Shown: one piece after another, positions 8,141 to 16,143 of the stretch
Layout of the letters: each line of letters begins with the position of its first letter
Numbering within the stretch: position 1 is the stretch's first letter
NCBI GenBank assembly: GCA_003157745.1
Contig: PMKM01000093.1
Coordinates: forward strand, 8,617-72,616
Length of the DNA stretch: 64,000 nucleotides
From: Bryobacterales bacterium
GTDB taxonomy: Bacteria > Acidobacteriota > Terriglobia > Bryobacterales > Bryobacteraceae
Direction: 5' to 3'
The notes under the pieces: generated by a model
What the model was told of the DNA's origin: nothing
The model's input: the letters and a program-made list of their open reading frames with translations, nothing else
Databases searched by the model: none
Position numbers and translations under genes: made by a program

Positions 8141-9390
8141 AGCCCCGTCAATAGCGGCGTCCGTAGACTGTTGTCAGCCGCTGGGCAATAGCCTCTCGTG
8201 CCTGGGGGCCGTTGCGGCTCAGCGCACATATTCGGTAATCCGCACGCGGGCCACGTGCTGACGATTCTCGCGACGATGTCCCTCTCGTCCTGCTTCCTGA
8301 AGAAGTCTTCACCCCTCATGAAGGCGTCGATGAAGGCGTCCGCCCCGTTGATACCGCCATTCACGGCCCTGCGTGCGTCCGCGAGGTTCATTCCCTTCAG
8401 ATCCCTGTGCCTGCTCAGAAGCGCGGCATTCTGGCTGTATATCGTCTGAAGCGCGGCGATCTTCTTGGGGTTCTTCTTGTATTTATTCCGCTCGGCGTCG
8501 GTCAGCTCTGTAGGAGTCGGACTTCTTAGATCGTTCCGAATACGGGTCTCGTGGTCCTTCAGATAGCGAACCAGAATTCTCACCACGACCCTGGGATCGT
8601 CGTTCGCCTTCGCCGGATTCTTGATGAGGTCCTCGCCGATTTCATCCCCAATGCTCTTGAAGTTGTTCCGGCCGGTGAGTTGAACCAAGCCGCTCCCCCT
8701 GAAGGTCTTGCCGTCGGGGCTGCCGATGTTGCCAAGATTCGCGCGTTCGTCGTACAGATCGAACGGCTTGCCTTCCTTACTAGTTCCAAAGTTACTCGTA
8801 TTGTACTTGGACTTACCTTCCAGTTCGGGCCTGAACCTCGAGGCTTCGACCGCGATGGTCGCCAGGGCCATCAGCAGCATGTCGCGGTCAGCCAATTCCT
8901 GCGCCCGCAATTCCTCGAGGATCGGCCCCAGCCAATGCTCGATTCCGCCTGGCACCCCGTTTTTTCCCGTTGCGCCCCCTGGCACCATCAACGCCGCCAA
9001 GTCGTACATCTCCTTCGTAATGCCGGGTTCGACCGCCTGGTTCTCCCCCAGCGTGGACCCGATCTCCCACATCCATCGGTATAGGGCGCTGTTGGGCTCG
9101 ATGATGCCCCAATGCGTGACACCCATGGCATGCGGGTCGGCTGCGCCGAACGCCACCTTGTTCGTCAATTCCTGAATCGCGAACGAAAGCCACGGGCTGT
9201 ACTCGCCGTCCTCGGGAAGTTCCAAGCCTTGTAAAAAACCCGAGCGGATCACTGCGTTCAACCCTTTCTGCACGTTGAGCACATCCCGCGGATCGTTCGC
9301 CTGACCCGGCCCGACCGGAGAACGCATCCATTGATCCGGCGACAAGGGCCACTTCGGATTGAGGATCTTAGCTGCTTTAGGCTCTGCCAT
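8134..9390 (-). CDS. Predicted T6SS peptidoglycan hydrolase effector, GH19/lysozyme-like (GH19-a)
   Basis: 418 residues. The N-terminus carries a peptidoglycan-binding-like segment (VGPGQANDPRDVLNVQKGLN, about residues 26-45). A linker ends in RDMLLMALATIAVEASRFRPELE, where Glu182 sits like the catalytic acid of GH19 chitinase-type endolysins. The second signature FRGSGLVQLTG is at ~230-240. GH19-like enzymes cleave chitin or glycan strands of peptidoglycan. No signal peptide is present, as expected for T6SS cargo. The start codon lies within the tail of the preceding truncated VgrG, with GGAGGAGAAAACG immediately upstream. The paralogue at 10739-12016 is similar over most of its length. Confidence 0.82.
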   Translation of the reverse strand: MAEPKAAKILNPKWPLSPDQWMRSPVGPGQANDPRDVLNVQKGLNAVIRSGFLQGLELPEDGEYSPWLSFAIQELTNKVAFGAADPHAMGVTHWGIIEPNSALYRWMWEIGSTLGENQAVEPGITKEMYDLAALMVPGGATGKNGVPGGIEHWLGPILEELRAQELADRDMLLMALATIAVEASRFRPELEGKSKYNTSNFGTSKEGKPFDLYDERANLGNIGSPDGKTFRGSGLVQLTGRNNFKSIGDEIGEDLIKNPAKANDDPRVVVRILVRYLKDHETRIRNDLRSPTPTELTDAERNKYKKNPKKIAALQTIYSQNAALLSRHRDLKGMNLADARRAVNGGINGADAFIDAFMRGEDFFRKQDERDIVARIVSTWPACGLPNMCAEPQRPPGTRGYCPAADNSLRTPLLTGLW

Positions 9391-9604
9391 CGTTTTCTCC
9401 TCCGGCGGGAGCCGCGGCGCTTTTGGGAAGCGGGCAGGTCTTCAGCCAGCCGCACCAGCCGAGGCGCGGACCGAATCCCAAGGCGGCCCGAATCTCGAAC
9501 AATTGCGAGATGGCCTCGGTGCCGCCGAAGCTGCGCAGCGGCAGCATGTCCTTGCCGAGCGGCGAGTCCGCCCGAAAATCTCGCGTCGTCTGTGTCGATG
9601 CCAT
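9377..9604 (-). CDS. Truncated VgrG start fused to TssG C-terminal tail (stub 1, 75 aa)
   Basis: Residues 1-~36 match the start of VgrG (TTRDFRADSPLGKDMLPLRS, GGTEAISQLFEI). The remaining ~37 residues match the C-terminus of TssG encoded at 18554 (GxGPRLGWCGWLKTxPxPK, then GGENDG). The frame is intact and has a VgrG-type leader, so it may be translated, but it cannot form a VgrG fold. Its final codons GGA GGA GAA AAC GAT GG are at the same time the ribosome site and start codon of the GH19-a effector. It is therefore best viewed as a recombination scar that still serves as a translational leader. Confidence 0.8.
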   Translation of the reverse strand: MASTQTTRDFRADSPLGKDMLPLRSFGGTEAISQLFEIRAALGFGPRLGWCGWLKTCPLPKSAAAPAGGENDGRA

Positions 9605-9610
9605 AGTCCT

Positions 9611-10726
9611 CTATCTCAGTTCCTTTGTCCCACCCGGCGCCGGATCGGCCATCCGCGGCGGGATCTCGAAGCTCTGGATCACGGCACCCTTCTCGTCGTA
9701 GAGAATCAGCCGTTGGGCTTCCGAAGGTTGGACGCCAGATTTATTGACGATCTCAACGCCGACCAACTTACCGCCGGCGAGAAGGACCGGGACGCCTTTG
9801 AATCCCTTGAACGGCACCGGGACCATCTTCCGTCCCGTCAGCGCCTCTCCAACGTCGAGCAGTTCAACCCCGGCTGCATCGTGTATTACCAGATGCCGCG
9901 CGTCTTTGAAACCTACCGGCCACATCGAGCGTTTCTCGCTGGGCCTTGGCTTTACCGTAGCCGCCACGGCGCCGGTTTCAACACGCCAGACGTCCATGCC
10001 GGAGTCCGTTCCCTCAGCGAGCAACTTGCCGTCCGGACTGAACACCACGTCCGTTCCGCCCTCATGGAAATCGTGAAGCAGGCGGCCCGTCGCCACATCC
10101 CAGACGTAATTACCCCACCCGCCCGCACCCGCGAGCTTCGTGCCGTCCGGGCTAAACGCCAAGCTATCGAGGTCCGGTACGAACCCGTTGGGGTGGATTT
10201 CGGGGAGCGCGATCTCGCGCAGCTTTCGGCCCGTCGTCGCGTCCCACACCAGGACGGTTTTCCCCCCGGCGGCCAGCCGCGCGCCATCCCGGCTGAATGT
10301 CACGCCGGCCATCCGGAGAATATCCGCTCCCTCAAGCGGCAGTTCCTTACCCGTCACAGCATCCAGCCTCTGAACCTCCGGAAGTTCACAAGACCTGTCG
10401 CTGTAGGATCCCGCCACCATCGTGCCATCTAGGCTAATGGCTACGGCCGCCGGGGCGTGATAGGCCTGAACGCGCCACAGAGGCTTCCCGGTCTTGGTGT
10501 CGAAAGCAATCAGCTCACTCCAGTAGATGTTGTCGTCGACGCCCACCGCCAGAAGCGAGCCGTCTCCGCTCAGTGCGAATGCGCCGGCCACACGGAGAGA
10601 CGGGTACCTCGCTTGCCCCCATGCGGCATCAGCATGCGCCTTCGCGAGGCATCCGGCCAAGTCCGGCACTTGTGCGAATGCGACCGGCAAAAGCAATAGA
10701 AGCAGGAGTGGCAAGTGGCGGGACAC
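9611..10726 (-). CDS. Exported WD40-like beta-propeller, candidate immunity to GH19-b effector
   Basis: 371 residues. A clear signal peptide (MSRHLPLLLLLLLPVAFAQ) predicts periplasmic export. The rest is made of WD40/YVTN-like blades (AFALSGDGSLLAVG, VTFSRDGARLAAGGKTVLVWDATTGRKLRE, LAFSPDGTKLAGAGGWGNYVWDVATGRLL, VVFSPDGKLLAEGTDSGMDVWRVETG). It starts 12 bases after the GH19-b stop, the standard effector-immunity order in this locus. Its last residues (RMADPAPGGTKELR) and the following ~60 bases recur at 17333-17410 behind another gene. Immunity function is inferred from order and export. Confidence 0.72.
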   Translation of the reverse strand: MSRHLPLLLLLLLPVAFAQVPDLAGCLAKAHADAAWGQARYPSLRVAGAFALSGDGSLLAVGVDDNIYWSELIAFDTKTGKPLWRVQAYHAPAAVAISLDGTMVAGSYSDRSCELPEVQRLDAVTGKELPLEGADILRMAGVTFSRDGARLAAGGKTVLVWDATTGRKLREIALPEIHPNGFVPDLDSLAFSPDGTKLAGAGGWGNYVWDVATGRLLHDFHEGGTDVVFSPDGKLLAEGTDSGMDVWRVETGAVAATVKPRPSEKRSMWPVGFKDARHLVIHDAAGVELLDVGEALTGRKMVPVPFKGFKGVPVLLAGGKLVGVEIVNKSGVQPSEAQRLILYDEKGAVIQSFEIPPRMADPAPGGTKELR

Positions 10727-10738
10727 TAATGCACCTCC

Positions 10739-12016
10739 TTACTCTGGCCCCGTGGATGGCGAGAGCATCCGGGGCCCGAAATCGATCGCTGGCCGATAGC
10801 CACGCGCGCCCGGGGGCCGCTGCGTCCCGCCGCACGCCGGCAGCGATCCGGATCCGAAAGACGGCCAAGTGCTTACAAGTCTCGCGATGACGTCTTCGCG
10901 GTCCAGATCCTCAAGAAACTTTCGGCCGGCAGTGAAAGCATCTTCAAACTCTTTCAACCCATTGTGTCCGCCATTCACGACCACGCGAGCAGCACCGAGG
11001 TCGCCCCTCTTCAGATCGCTTCGGATTCTACTCTCGCCGTTCTTCAAGAACTGCGCCATGATCTTCGCCGCCAAGACGGGGTCGTTCGCTTTGTCGGGGT
11101 CATTCACGAGATCCACGCCGATCTTGCCCCCGATTTCCGCGTATTGGCCCCGGCCGGTCAGTTGAACCAAGCCTCGGCCGTGATATCTTGCGCCATCGCC
11201 GGGCTGGGTGTTTCCAACGCGCTGACCCAACTTGTGGTCGCCTTTTTCGGTGGACGGATCATATCGATCATAGGCCGGCCCGTCTTTCGTGGTGTTGGTC
11301 CCCGTCATCTGGACCGGTTTGCCGCTCTTGTCTAGCACCGGTTTGCCGTTCTTGATTAGCGGTCCGTCCCTGTTCACGTACTCGTCGATGGGCGCAAGCC
11401 TTCCAGTCTCCGCTCTAGTGGTCGCAAGCGCCATCAGCAGCATGTCCCGGTCATCCAGTTCTTTCGCCCTCAACGCCGCCAGGAGCGGCGCTATGTAAAG
11501 CTGAATGCCACCCGGCACAACTATCGCCGTGCCGTCTACCAGCCTCTTCTTCGTCGTCACGCCCGACGGCACCATCAGCGCCGCCAAATCGTACATCTCC
11601 CTCGTGATGCCCGGTTCGAGCTTCTTGTTCTTGCCCGCCTCTGACCCGATTTGCCACATCCATCGGTACAGAGCGCTATTAGGCTCGATGACGCCCTGGC
11701 TATGAGTGATTCCAATCCCACTGCCGTGAGTAACGCCGCCCAGGCCATGCGGGTCGGCCCATCCAAACGCCACCTTCTCTGACAAATCCCGAATGGTGAG
11801 AGAAAGCCACACACTGTACTTCCCGTCTTCAGGGAGCTCCAATGAAGGAAGCAGTCCCGCGCGGATCGCCGTATTCAGCCCTTTCTGCACGTTGAGCACG
11901 TCCCGTGGATCGTTGGCCTGCCCGGGCCCGACGGGAAAATGCAATGAGTGCTCCGGCGAGACATCCGGTGGATCAATGAGCGGTGTGGGATCAGGCTTGA
12001 GTTTAGGATCTGCCAT
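10739..12016 (-). CDS. Predicted T6SS peptidoglycan hydrolase effector, GH19/lysozyme-like (GH19-b)
   Basis: 425 residues and a paralogue of GH19-a. The segment PVGPGQANDPRDVLNVQKGL (about residues 28-47) is shared with it, followed by the conserved block EPNSALYRWMW and a GH19-like core with Glu203 in MALATTRAETGRL and the signature YHGRGLVQLTGRG at ~278-290. An insertion at ~210-270 (KNGKPVLDKSGKPVQMTG, KGDHKLGQRVG) is absent from GH19-a, so substrate or target details may differ. No export signal is seen. The start overlaps the end of the second VgrG stub by 14 bases, with GGAGGAGAAAACG upstream. Its partner is the WD40-like protein. Confidence 0.82.
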   Translation of the reverse strand: MADPKLKPDPTPLIDPPDVSPEHSLHFPVGPGQANDPRDVLNVQKGLNTAIRAGLLPSLELPEDGKYSVWLSLTIRDLSEKVAFGWADPHGLGGVTHGSGIGITHSQGVIEPNSALYRWMWQIGSEAGKNKKLEPGITREMYDLAALMVPSGVTTKKRLVDGTAIVVPGGIQLYIAPLLAALRAKELDDRDMLLMALATTRAETGRLAPIDEYVNRDGPLIKNGKPVLDKSGKPVQMTGTNTTKDGPAYDRYDPSTEKGDHKLGQRVGNTQPGDGARYHGRGLVQLTGRGQYAEIGGKIGVDLVNDPDKANDPVLAAKIMAQFLKNGESRIRSDLKRGDLGAARVVVNGGHNGLKEFEDAFTAGRKFLEDLDREDVIARLVSTWPSFGSGSLPACGGTQRPPGARGYRPAIDFGPRMLSPSTGPE

Positions 12017-12626
12017 CGTTTTCTCCTCCTGCGAACGCCGCCTCCGCGGCGTCTTTGGGGAAGGGCCGGTCCTCTGCCAGCCGCACGAGCACCATGGTGT
12101 GCTTGCCGGCCTCGTGCTCGAAGAAGTAGAAGATACCTTCTTCCTCCATCAGACGAGAGACGAAGTTGAATGCCGATTCGCGGTACTGCACGCAATACTC
12201 CCGGGTTGGATAGCTGCCCAGACCGCGCGGTTCGTAATCGGTAAAGCCCAGATCGCCGAAGACCTTGTAAATGATGTCGGGGACGGTCATGTTCTGGAAG
12301 ATTTTGCAGTTAGTCGTCTCCGTAAGAAACCAGAGCCATGGCACGACAGTCGCGTGGTAAATCGTGAGATCCTCGTCGCGTCCGGTTTGCGCGAAACGGG
12401 CGACAAAACCGTTCCAATACCGCTCGCCTTCATCGGCCACGGTCGCCCGCACGGTTACTTTCTTGCCGACCATGGCATCGAACGAAATCGAATCGTTCTC
12501 GGAAGCCATTTCGAGCTCGAACAACTCTGAGATAGCCTCCGTACCACTGAACGAGCGCAACAGCAGCACGTCCTTGCCCAGCGGTGAGTCCACCTCGAAC
12601 GTTCGCGTGTCTTGTGTGTATCCCAT
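12003..12626 (-). CDS. Truncated VgrG fused to TssG tail (stub 2, 207 aa)
   Basis: Residues 1-~181 match the gp27-like N-terminal domain of VgrG (FEVDSPLGKDVLLLRSFSGTE, WLWFLTETTNCKIFQNMTVPDI, YCVQYRESAFNFVSRLMEEEG, EHEAGKH). Homology then switches to the TssG tail (WLKT-like RLAEDRPFPKDAAEAAFAGG, then ENDG). All of the OB-fold and needle are missing, so it cannot build a spike. It starts from the VgrG-type leader GAGGTAGAGACC and ends over the start of GH19-b. The same GGENDG codons supply the GGAGGA site for that effector. It is an intact frame of uncertain function, the longest of three such stubs. Confidence 0.85.
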   Translation of the reverse strand: MGYTQDTRTFEVDSPLGKDVLLLRSFSGTEAISELFELEMASENDSISFDAMVGKKVTVRATVADEGERYWNGFVARFAQTGRDEDLTIYHATVVPWLWFLTETTNCKIFQNMTVPDIIYKVFGDLGFTDYEPRGLGSYPTREYCVQYRESAFNFVSRLMEEEGIFYFFEHEAGKHTMVLVRLAEDRPFPKDAAEAAFAGGENDGRS

Positions 12627-12631
12627 GGTCT

Positions 12632-13777
12632 CTACCTCGCTGCCTTTTTCTCGTCCGCCGAAGGATGGTCCAACGGCTGCGGTATCTTCTTGGCTCCCTG
12701 TTTCGGTCCGGCCGGTTCCAGCCGGCGCTTGATGACGGATCGCCCATCGCCGCCGATGTACACTTCGTCACCCAGGAAAGCGATGTCTCGCAGCACGCCG
12801 GTCTGCCCGCTCAGTTCCTGTTTCCAAGTGTCCCCCCCGTCCGTTGTGCTGATGATGGTGCCGTGAGTGCCGCAAGCGAACCCTCGTTTGGCGTCGGCGA
12901 AAGCCACTGCTACGAAGAACTCATTGGCGGCGGAGGGCGGCAGCTTTACGTCCGCCCAGGTTCTCCCGAAATCGCGGCTGCGAAGCACGCCGTCACGGCC
13001 TTCAGCGACGAACACGCCAGCCCCAGCAATAACCGCGAGCCCGAAAAACATCGCTCCACGGCGCGCCACGCTCCAGGTGGCGCCAGTGTCGCGGCTTACG
13101 TAGACCGCTTGCCCGCCGTTAGCCCATACATCCGAGCGGGATTGAAACCGCACGTGCCATAGCTCCCCTCCACGGCCGCCGTCAGCCGGAAGCAACTTGA
13201 CGCCCCAATTTGCGCCGCCGTCGCGGGTTACCGCCACAAGCAACGGTGAGCCGCTCCCACACTGCTCGGCGCTACCGACCGCTACCCCAAGCTCCTTGTC
13301 GAAGAACTGGACGTCGGCGAAACCCGAGCGGGGGCAATCGGACGCATCCTTCCACTCGGAGACCGCCCTCGCGGGCTGCCAGGATTTTCCACCGTCCGCG
13401 GTCGAGGCAAGAAACGCCCCGCTGGGAAATGGTCCCCCCCCCGCCACCCATCCGTGGAGTTCGTCGACAAAGAAGAGCGAATCAGTGGCGGCCGGACCAA
13501 TCTTGACGGCCTTCCAGGTGCGGCCACGGTTGGCAGTCAGCCAACTCCATTCATTCCCAGATGCCGCCCAGAGGCGATGTGCGCCCACGGGCGCAAACCG
13601 GTCTATGCCGACTGTATCCCCGTCAGCCAAACAGCCCCTGCAATCGAAGACCTTCTTCGGCAACCGCCCGGCGACGCGCCAGCCGGGAGCCTCTTGGCCG
13701 TGGCCGGAGCCGCACCATAGTGACGCGAGAGCGACAATTCTAAGAAGAGACGATACTCGGCGCATGGCGAAAATCAT
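12632..13777 (-). CDS. Exported BNR/YCF48-type beta-propeller, candidate immunity to metallopeptidase
   Basis: 381 residues with an N-terminal signal (MRRVSSLLRIVALASLWCGSGHGQ). It contains repeated BNR/Asp-box-like motifs (TANRGRTWKAV, STADGGKSWQPA, TRDGGANWGV, SRDTGATWSV, SRDFGRTWADV, STTDGGDTWKQ), the pattern of sialidase-type and Ycf48-like propellers. Its ATG overlaps the stop of the metallopeptidase gene in an ATGA, indicating translational coupling. A periplasmic propeller that binds and blocks the injected protease is the simplest reading. The VgrG stub 2 start follows after only five bases, so the cassettes are packed without promoters between them. Confidence 0.72.
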   Translation of the reverse strand: MIFAMRRVSSLLRIVALASLWCGSGHGQEAPGWRVAGRLPKKVFDCRGCLADGDTVGIDRFAPVGAHRLWAASGNEWSWLTANRGRTWKAVKIGPAATDSLFFVDELHGWVAGGGPFPSGAFLASTADGGKSWQPARAVSEWKDASDCPRSGFADVQFFDKELGVAVGSAEQCGSGSPLLVAVTRDGGANWGVKLLPADGGRGGELWHVRFQSRSDVWANGGQAVYVSRDTGATWSVARRGAMFFGLAVIAGAGVFVAEGRDGVLRSRDFGRTWADVKLPPSAANEFFVAVAFADAKRGFACGTHGTIISTTDGGDTWKQELSGQTGVLRDIAFLGDEVYIGGDGRSVIKRRLEPAGPKQGAKKIPQPLDHPSADEKKAAR

Positions 13778-14781
13778 ACATGGTTCACGAGGTTACCCAT
13801 GTCCCCCTTCTTGGCTGGGTAGCATTTGTCAATCAAGAACTCAGTCAAGTGCGAACTGCCGCCGAACTCATCGTCGGTCAGATTGCCAAAAGCGTGAACG
13901 CACTCGTGCATGATCATTAGCGCCCGGCCGTCCCTGTCGTAGCCATGAAGCACGCCCGCCTTCCCCTCCGGATCGAAAAACGCGGGGCCGACGTATATCT
14001 TGCCCGGCTTATCCTTGGTTCCAAGGGGCTGTACAATCGCCCCGGCGGAGCACTCAGGATTCTTGAAGAAGTCCGATATCGAAGCATTGCTCTTGGCTGA
14101 CTCATCAACCCGAGAGGACAGGGTTCCATCGAAAACATTCGCGCGGTCACCCGCCGTCTTTGCACACTCCAGCAGCGCGGCGATGCTGGAAATATCATCC
14201 AGCTTGCTCTTAAGGCGATCAACCGCCGCTTGGTCGACGATTTTGCCGGCCTTGTCTTTCCCGTCATCCCAACTTTGGTCCCCTTCCCACTTTCTCAGGG
14301 CGTCCAGATGGCCCTTACCTTTCTTGACCTTGGCCTTCTCCTGCTCGCCGCTCTTCAGGTCCTTATTGGCTTGCTTGATTCGGTCTTCCGCCCACTTCAG
14401 AAGCGCGCCATCCCATTCCTTCCCTTTCACCCAAAACGGTGCGCGACTAATGGCTTCGTCCGTCCAGCTTTTTTTGAGGGCCTGTTTCTGGCGTTTGTTT
14501 CGGTCTTCTTGTGTGTCGACCAGCGGCGCGTCCGGCGGGAGCGGCTTGGGCAGTTGCAGCGGAGTGACTGTAGCGACCGGCGGAGGCGCTCCAGCCAAGG
14601 ACATGAGCGCGCCGGACAATGGCCGACGATCGACGCTTTCCGAAATCAGGATGTTCGGAATGCGGCCTCTCCCTGGCCCGGACCCACCACGCGGTGAATC
14701 CGGCGGCACACCCTCTTTGGGTACTGCGAACGCTCCCGTGAGCATATTCGATACGTCTCCCTTTCCGCCTGAATCCGGCAA
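13774..14781 (-). CDS. Predicted T6SS effector, aspzincin (M35)-like metallopeptidase
   Basis: 335 residues. A Gly/Pro-rich N-terminus (residues ~1-90) is followed by a charged helical middle (~90-190). The C-terminal domain holds IYVGPAFF at ~262-269, MIMHECVHAFGN with HECVH at 292-296, and LTDDEFGG just after. The order of an FF-like strand, HExxH and a closely following (G)xxDDxxxG is that of aspzincins (M35), where the Asp is the third zinc ligand. No signal peptide is visible. It follows VgrG stub 3 after 74 bases and overlaps its putative immunity gene by an ATGA. M35-like domains occur in other bacterial toxins. The family call is by eye. Confidence 0.7.
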   Translation of the reverse strand: MPDSGGKGDVSNMLTGAFAVPKEGVPPDSPRGGSGPGRGRIPNILISESVDRRPLSGALMSLAGAPPPVATVTPLQLPKPLPPDAPLVDTQEDRNKRQKQALKKSWTDEAISRAPFWVKGKEWDGALLKWAEDRIKQANKDLKSGEQEKAKVKKGKGHLDALRKWEGDQSWDDGKDKAGKIVDQAAVDRLKSKLDDISSIAALLECAKTAGDRANVFDGTLSSRVDESAKSNASISDFFKNPECSAGAIVQPLGTKDKPGKIYVGPAFFDPEGKAGVLHGYDRDGRALMIMHECVHAFGNLTDDEFGGSSHLTEFLIDKCYPAKKGDMGNLVNHV

Positions 14782-14855
14782 GCTTGCCAGGCGCGCCCGG
14801 CACTTGCCCGATCAAACTGGCATTCAAAGAAGAAATCGTCACGATTTTACCATTT

Positions 14856-15287
14856 TCAGATCCGTTTGTTCGAAATCTGCACCGATCCTGGCTCCCGCAG
14901 AAAGGGCGTCAGCGCGGCCCACGAAATTACCACGGGCTTCGCAGGATCCGGGTAATCGGAGACGGAGTATGGCGGAAAGGAAATCGCCAGTCCTTGCCAG
15001 GCGAATCTCCAATTTGCGGACGAACGATGATCTCGCACTTTCTGGGCGAAGCGGCTGATGAATCCGTTCAGGTAACGGTCGCTCTCGTCGGCCAGCGTGG
15101 TCCGAATGGTCACGTTCTTCCCGACAATCGAGTCGTAGGAAATCGAGTCGTTCTCCGACAGCATGTCGAGACCGAAGAAGAACAACTGTGAGATAGCCTC
15201 CGTACCGCTGAAGGAGCGCACCAGCAGCACGTCCTTGCCGAGCGGCGTATCCACCTCCATAGCGCGCATTTCTTGCGTATATCCCAT
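14856..15287 (-). CDS. Truncated VgrG fused to tail of LprI/DUF3298-type immunity protein (stub 3, 143 aa)
   Basis: Residues 1-~87 are the VgrG N-terminus (MEVDTPLGKDVLLVRSFSGTE, SENDSISYDSIVGKNVTIRTTLADESDRYLNGFISRFAQ). From about residue 88 the protein matches the C-terminus of the LprI/DUF3298 protein at 7055-8140 (NWRxAxQGLxIxFxPYSVSDY, then PDPAKPVVISWAALTPFLREPG). The fusion is in frame and has a VgrG-type leader. It implies that an older cassette carrying an LprI-type immunity gene once lay here and was largely lost. It immediately precedes the metallopeptidase gene. A functional product is unlikely but cannot be excluded. Confidence 0.8.
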   Translation of the reverse strand: MGYTQEMRAMEVDTPLGKDVLLVRSFSGTEAISQLFFFGLDMLSENDSISYDSIVGKNVTIRTTLADESDRYLNGFISRFAQKVRDHRSSANWRFAWQGLAISFPPYSVSDYPDPAKPVVISWAALTPFLREPGSVQISNKRI

Positions 15288-15306
15288 GGTTTCTGCCTCT
15301 CTTCGA

Positions 15307-16143
15307 TTATTTGCCTTCCTGAGAAAACTCGAACGATGTCGAAACGTCGGACGGCACGTCCACCATCAGCAGCCCACTACGCCTCTCCTTTGCATCCGTG
15401 AACCATGAGCGGTGGGCTTCGGGAATCGGCAACCACAGTTCGAGCTGAAGCACCGGGACGTGGCAAAAGTGATCAGGCGACAGACTCAGCCGGACGGCAA
15501 CCTTTCCATTCTTAACATCCTGAAACGCAAAATCTGACAGCGGATGTGTCGGATCTTCGTATGGAAGCCAGTAGTCGCAGCCTCCGACGGCAACTCTATC
15601 GTCCGAACCCTGGAGAATCTCGATCAACTCCTTCAACGAATTCGGCTTACTGCCCGCGGGAAGAGCTTTGGCGATAATGCGGTCCGCCATAAGCGCCGCA
15701 AAGATGTCCTCTTTCGGGAAGATCGACGTCAGTGAGACGGGCGCCAATGACCTCGGACTGATGCGGTCCAGATCGATCGTCGAAAACTTCGCATCCTCCG
15801 CGTTCAAGAATACTTCCCTGGATTCGTCTATGTTCATGCTCAGATAAGGCCCCACGACCGAAAGCAGGCGGTAGGATACCGACACATACATACTTTGGCC
15901 TTCGGGCTGGATCCGCTTATCCTCAATCCAATCGGCATTCGTCATTGCGGCCGCGTCGAAGATCAGTACGGGGCTCCCAGTTCGCGTAACTTTCAGATTT
16001 GCAGTCGACCATTCGATCGAATACTCTCCGCTGTTACCTCTCCAAAATGTGCGGCCAAGCTCAGCGCTCTGGGCCTGAAGTTGGCCCGCGAGTACCGCCG
16101 AATAACAAAGGAGCAATGAGAAAACTGGGTGCTGACGACTCAT
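15307..16143 (-). CDS. Exported protein of unknown family, candidate immunity to muramidase
   Basis: 278 residues with a signal peptide (MSRQHPVFSLLLCYSAVLAGQLQAQ). The mature part has a beta-rich look (FWRGNSGEYSIEWSTANLKV, MYVSVSYRLLSVVGPYLSM) and ends in an acidic region. Its overall pattern resembles RsiV/DUF3298-like proteins, but no signature is decisive, so the family is left open. The ATG at 16143 overlaps the muramidase stop as ATGA, and the next VgrG stub begins 19 bases beyond its stop. Position, export and coupling point to a periplasmic inhibitor of the muramidase. Confidence 0.65.
   Translation of the reverse strand: MSRQHPVFSLLLCYSAVLAGQLQAQSAELGRTFWRGNSGEYSIEWSTANLKVTRTGSPVLIFDAAAMTNADWIEDKRIQPEGQSMYVSVSYRLLSVVGPYLSMNIDESREVFLNAEDAKFSTIDLDRISPRSLAPVSLTSIFPKEDIFAALMADRIIAKALPAGSKPNSLKELIEILQGSDDRVAVGGCDYWLPYEDPTHPLSDFAFQDVKNGKVAVRLSLSPDHFCHVPVLQLELWLPIPEAHRSWFTDAKERRSGLLMVDVPSDVSTSFEFSQEGK

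Noticed and set aside
9377-15287. VgrG stubs as DUF4123/DUF2169/DUF1795-type effector chaperones
   Set aside because: Their sequence is plainly the VgrG gp27-like start followed by TssG or immunity tails, not an adaptor family.
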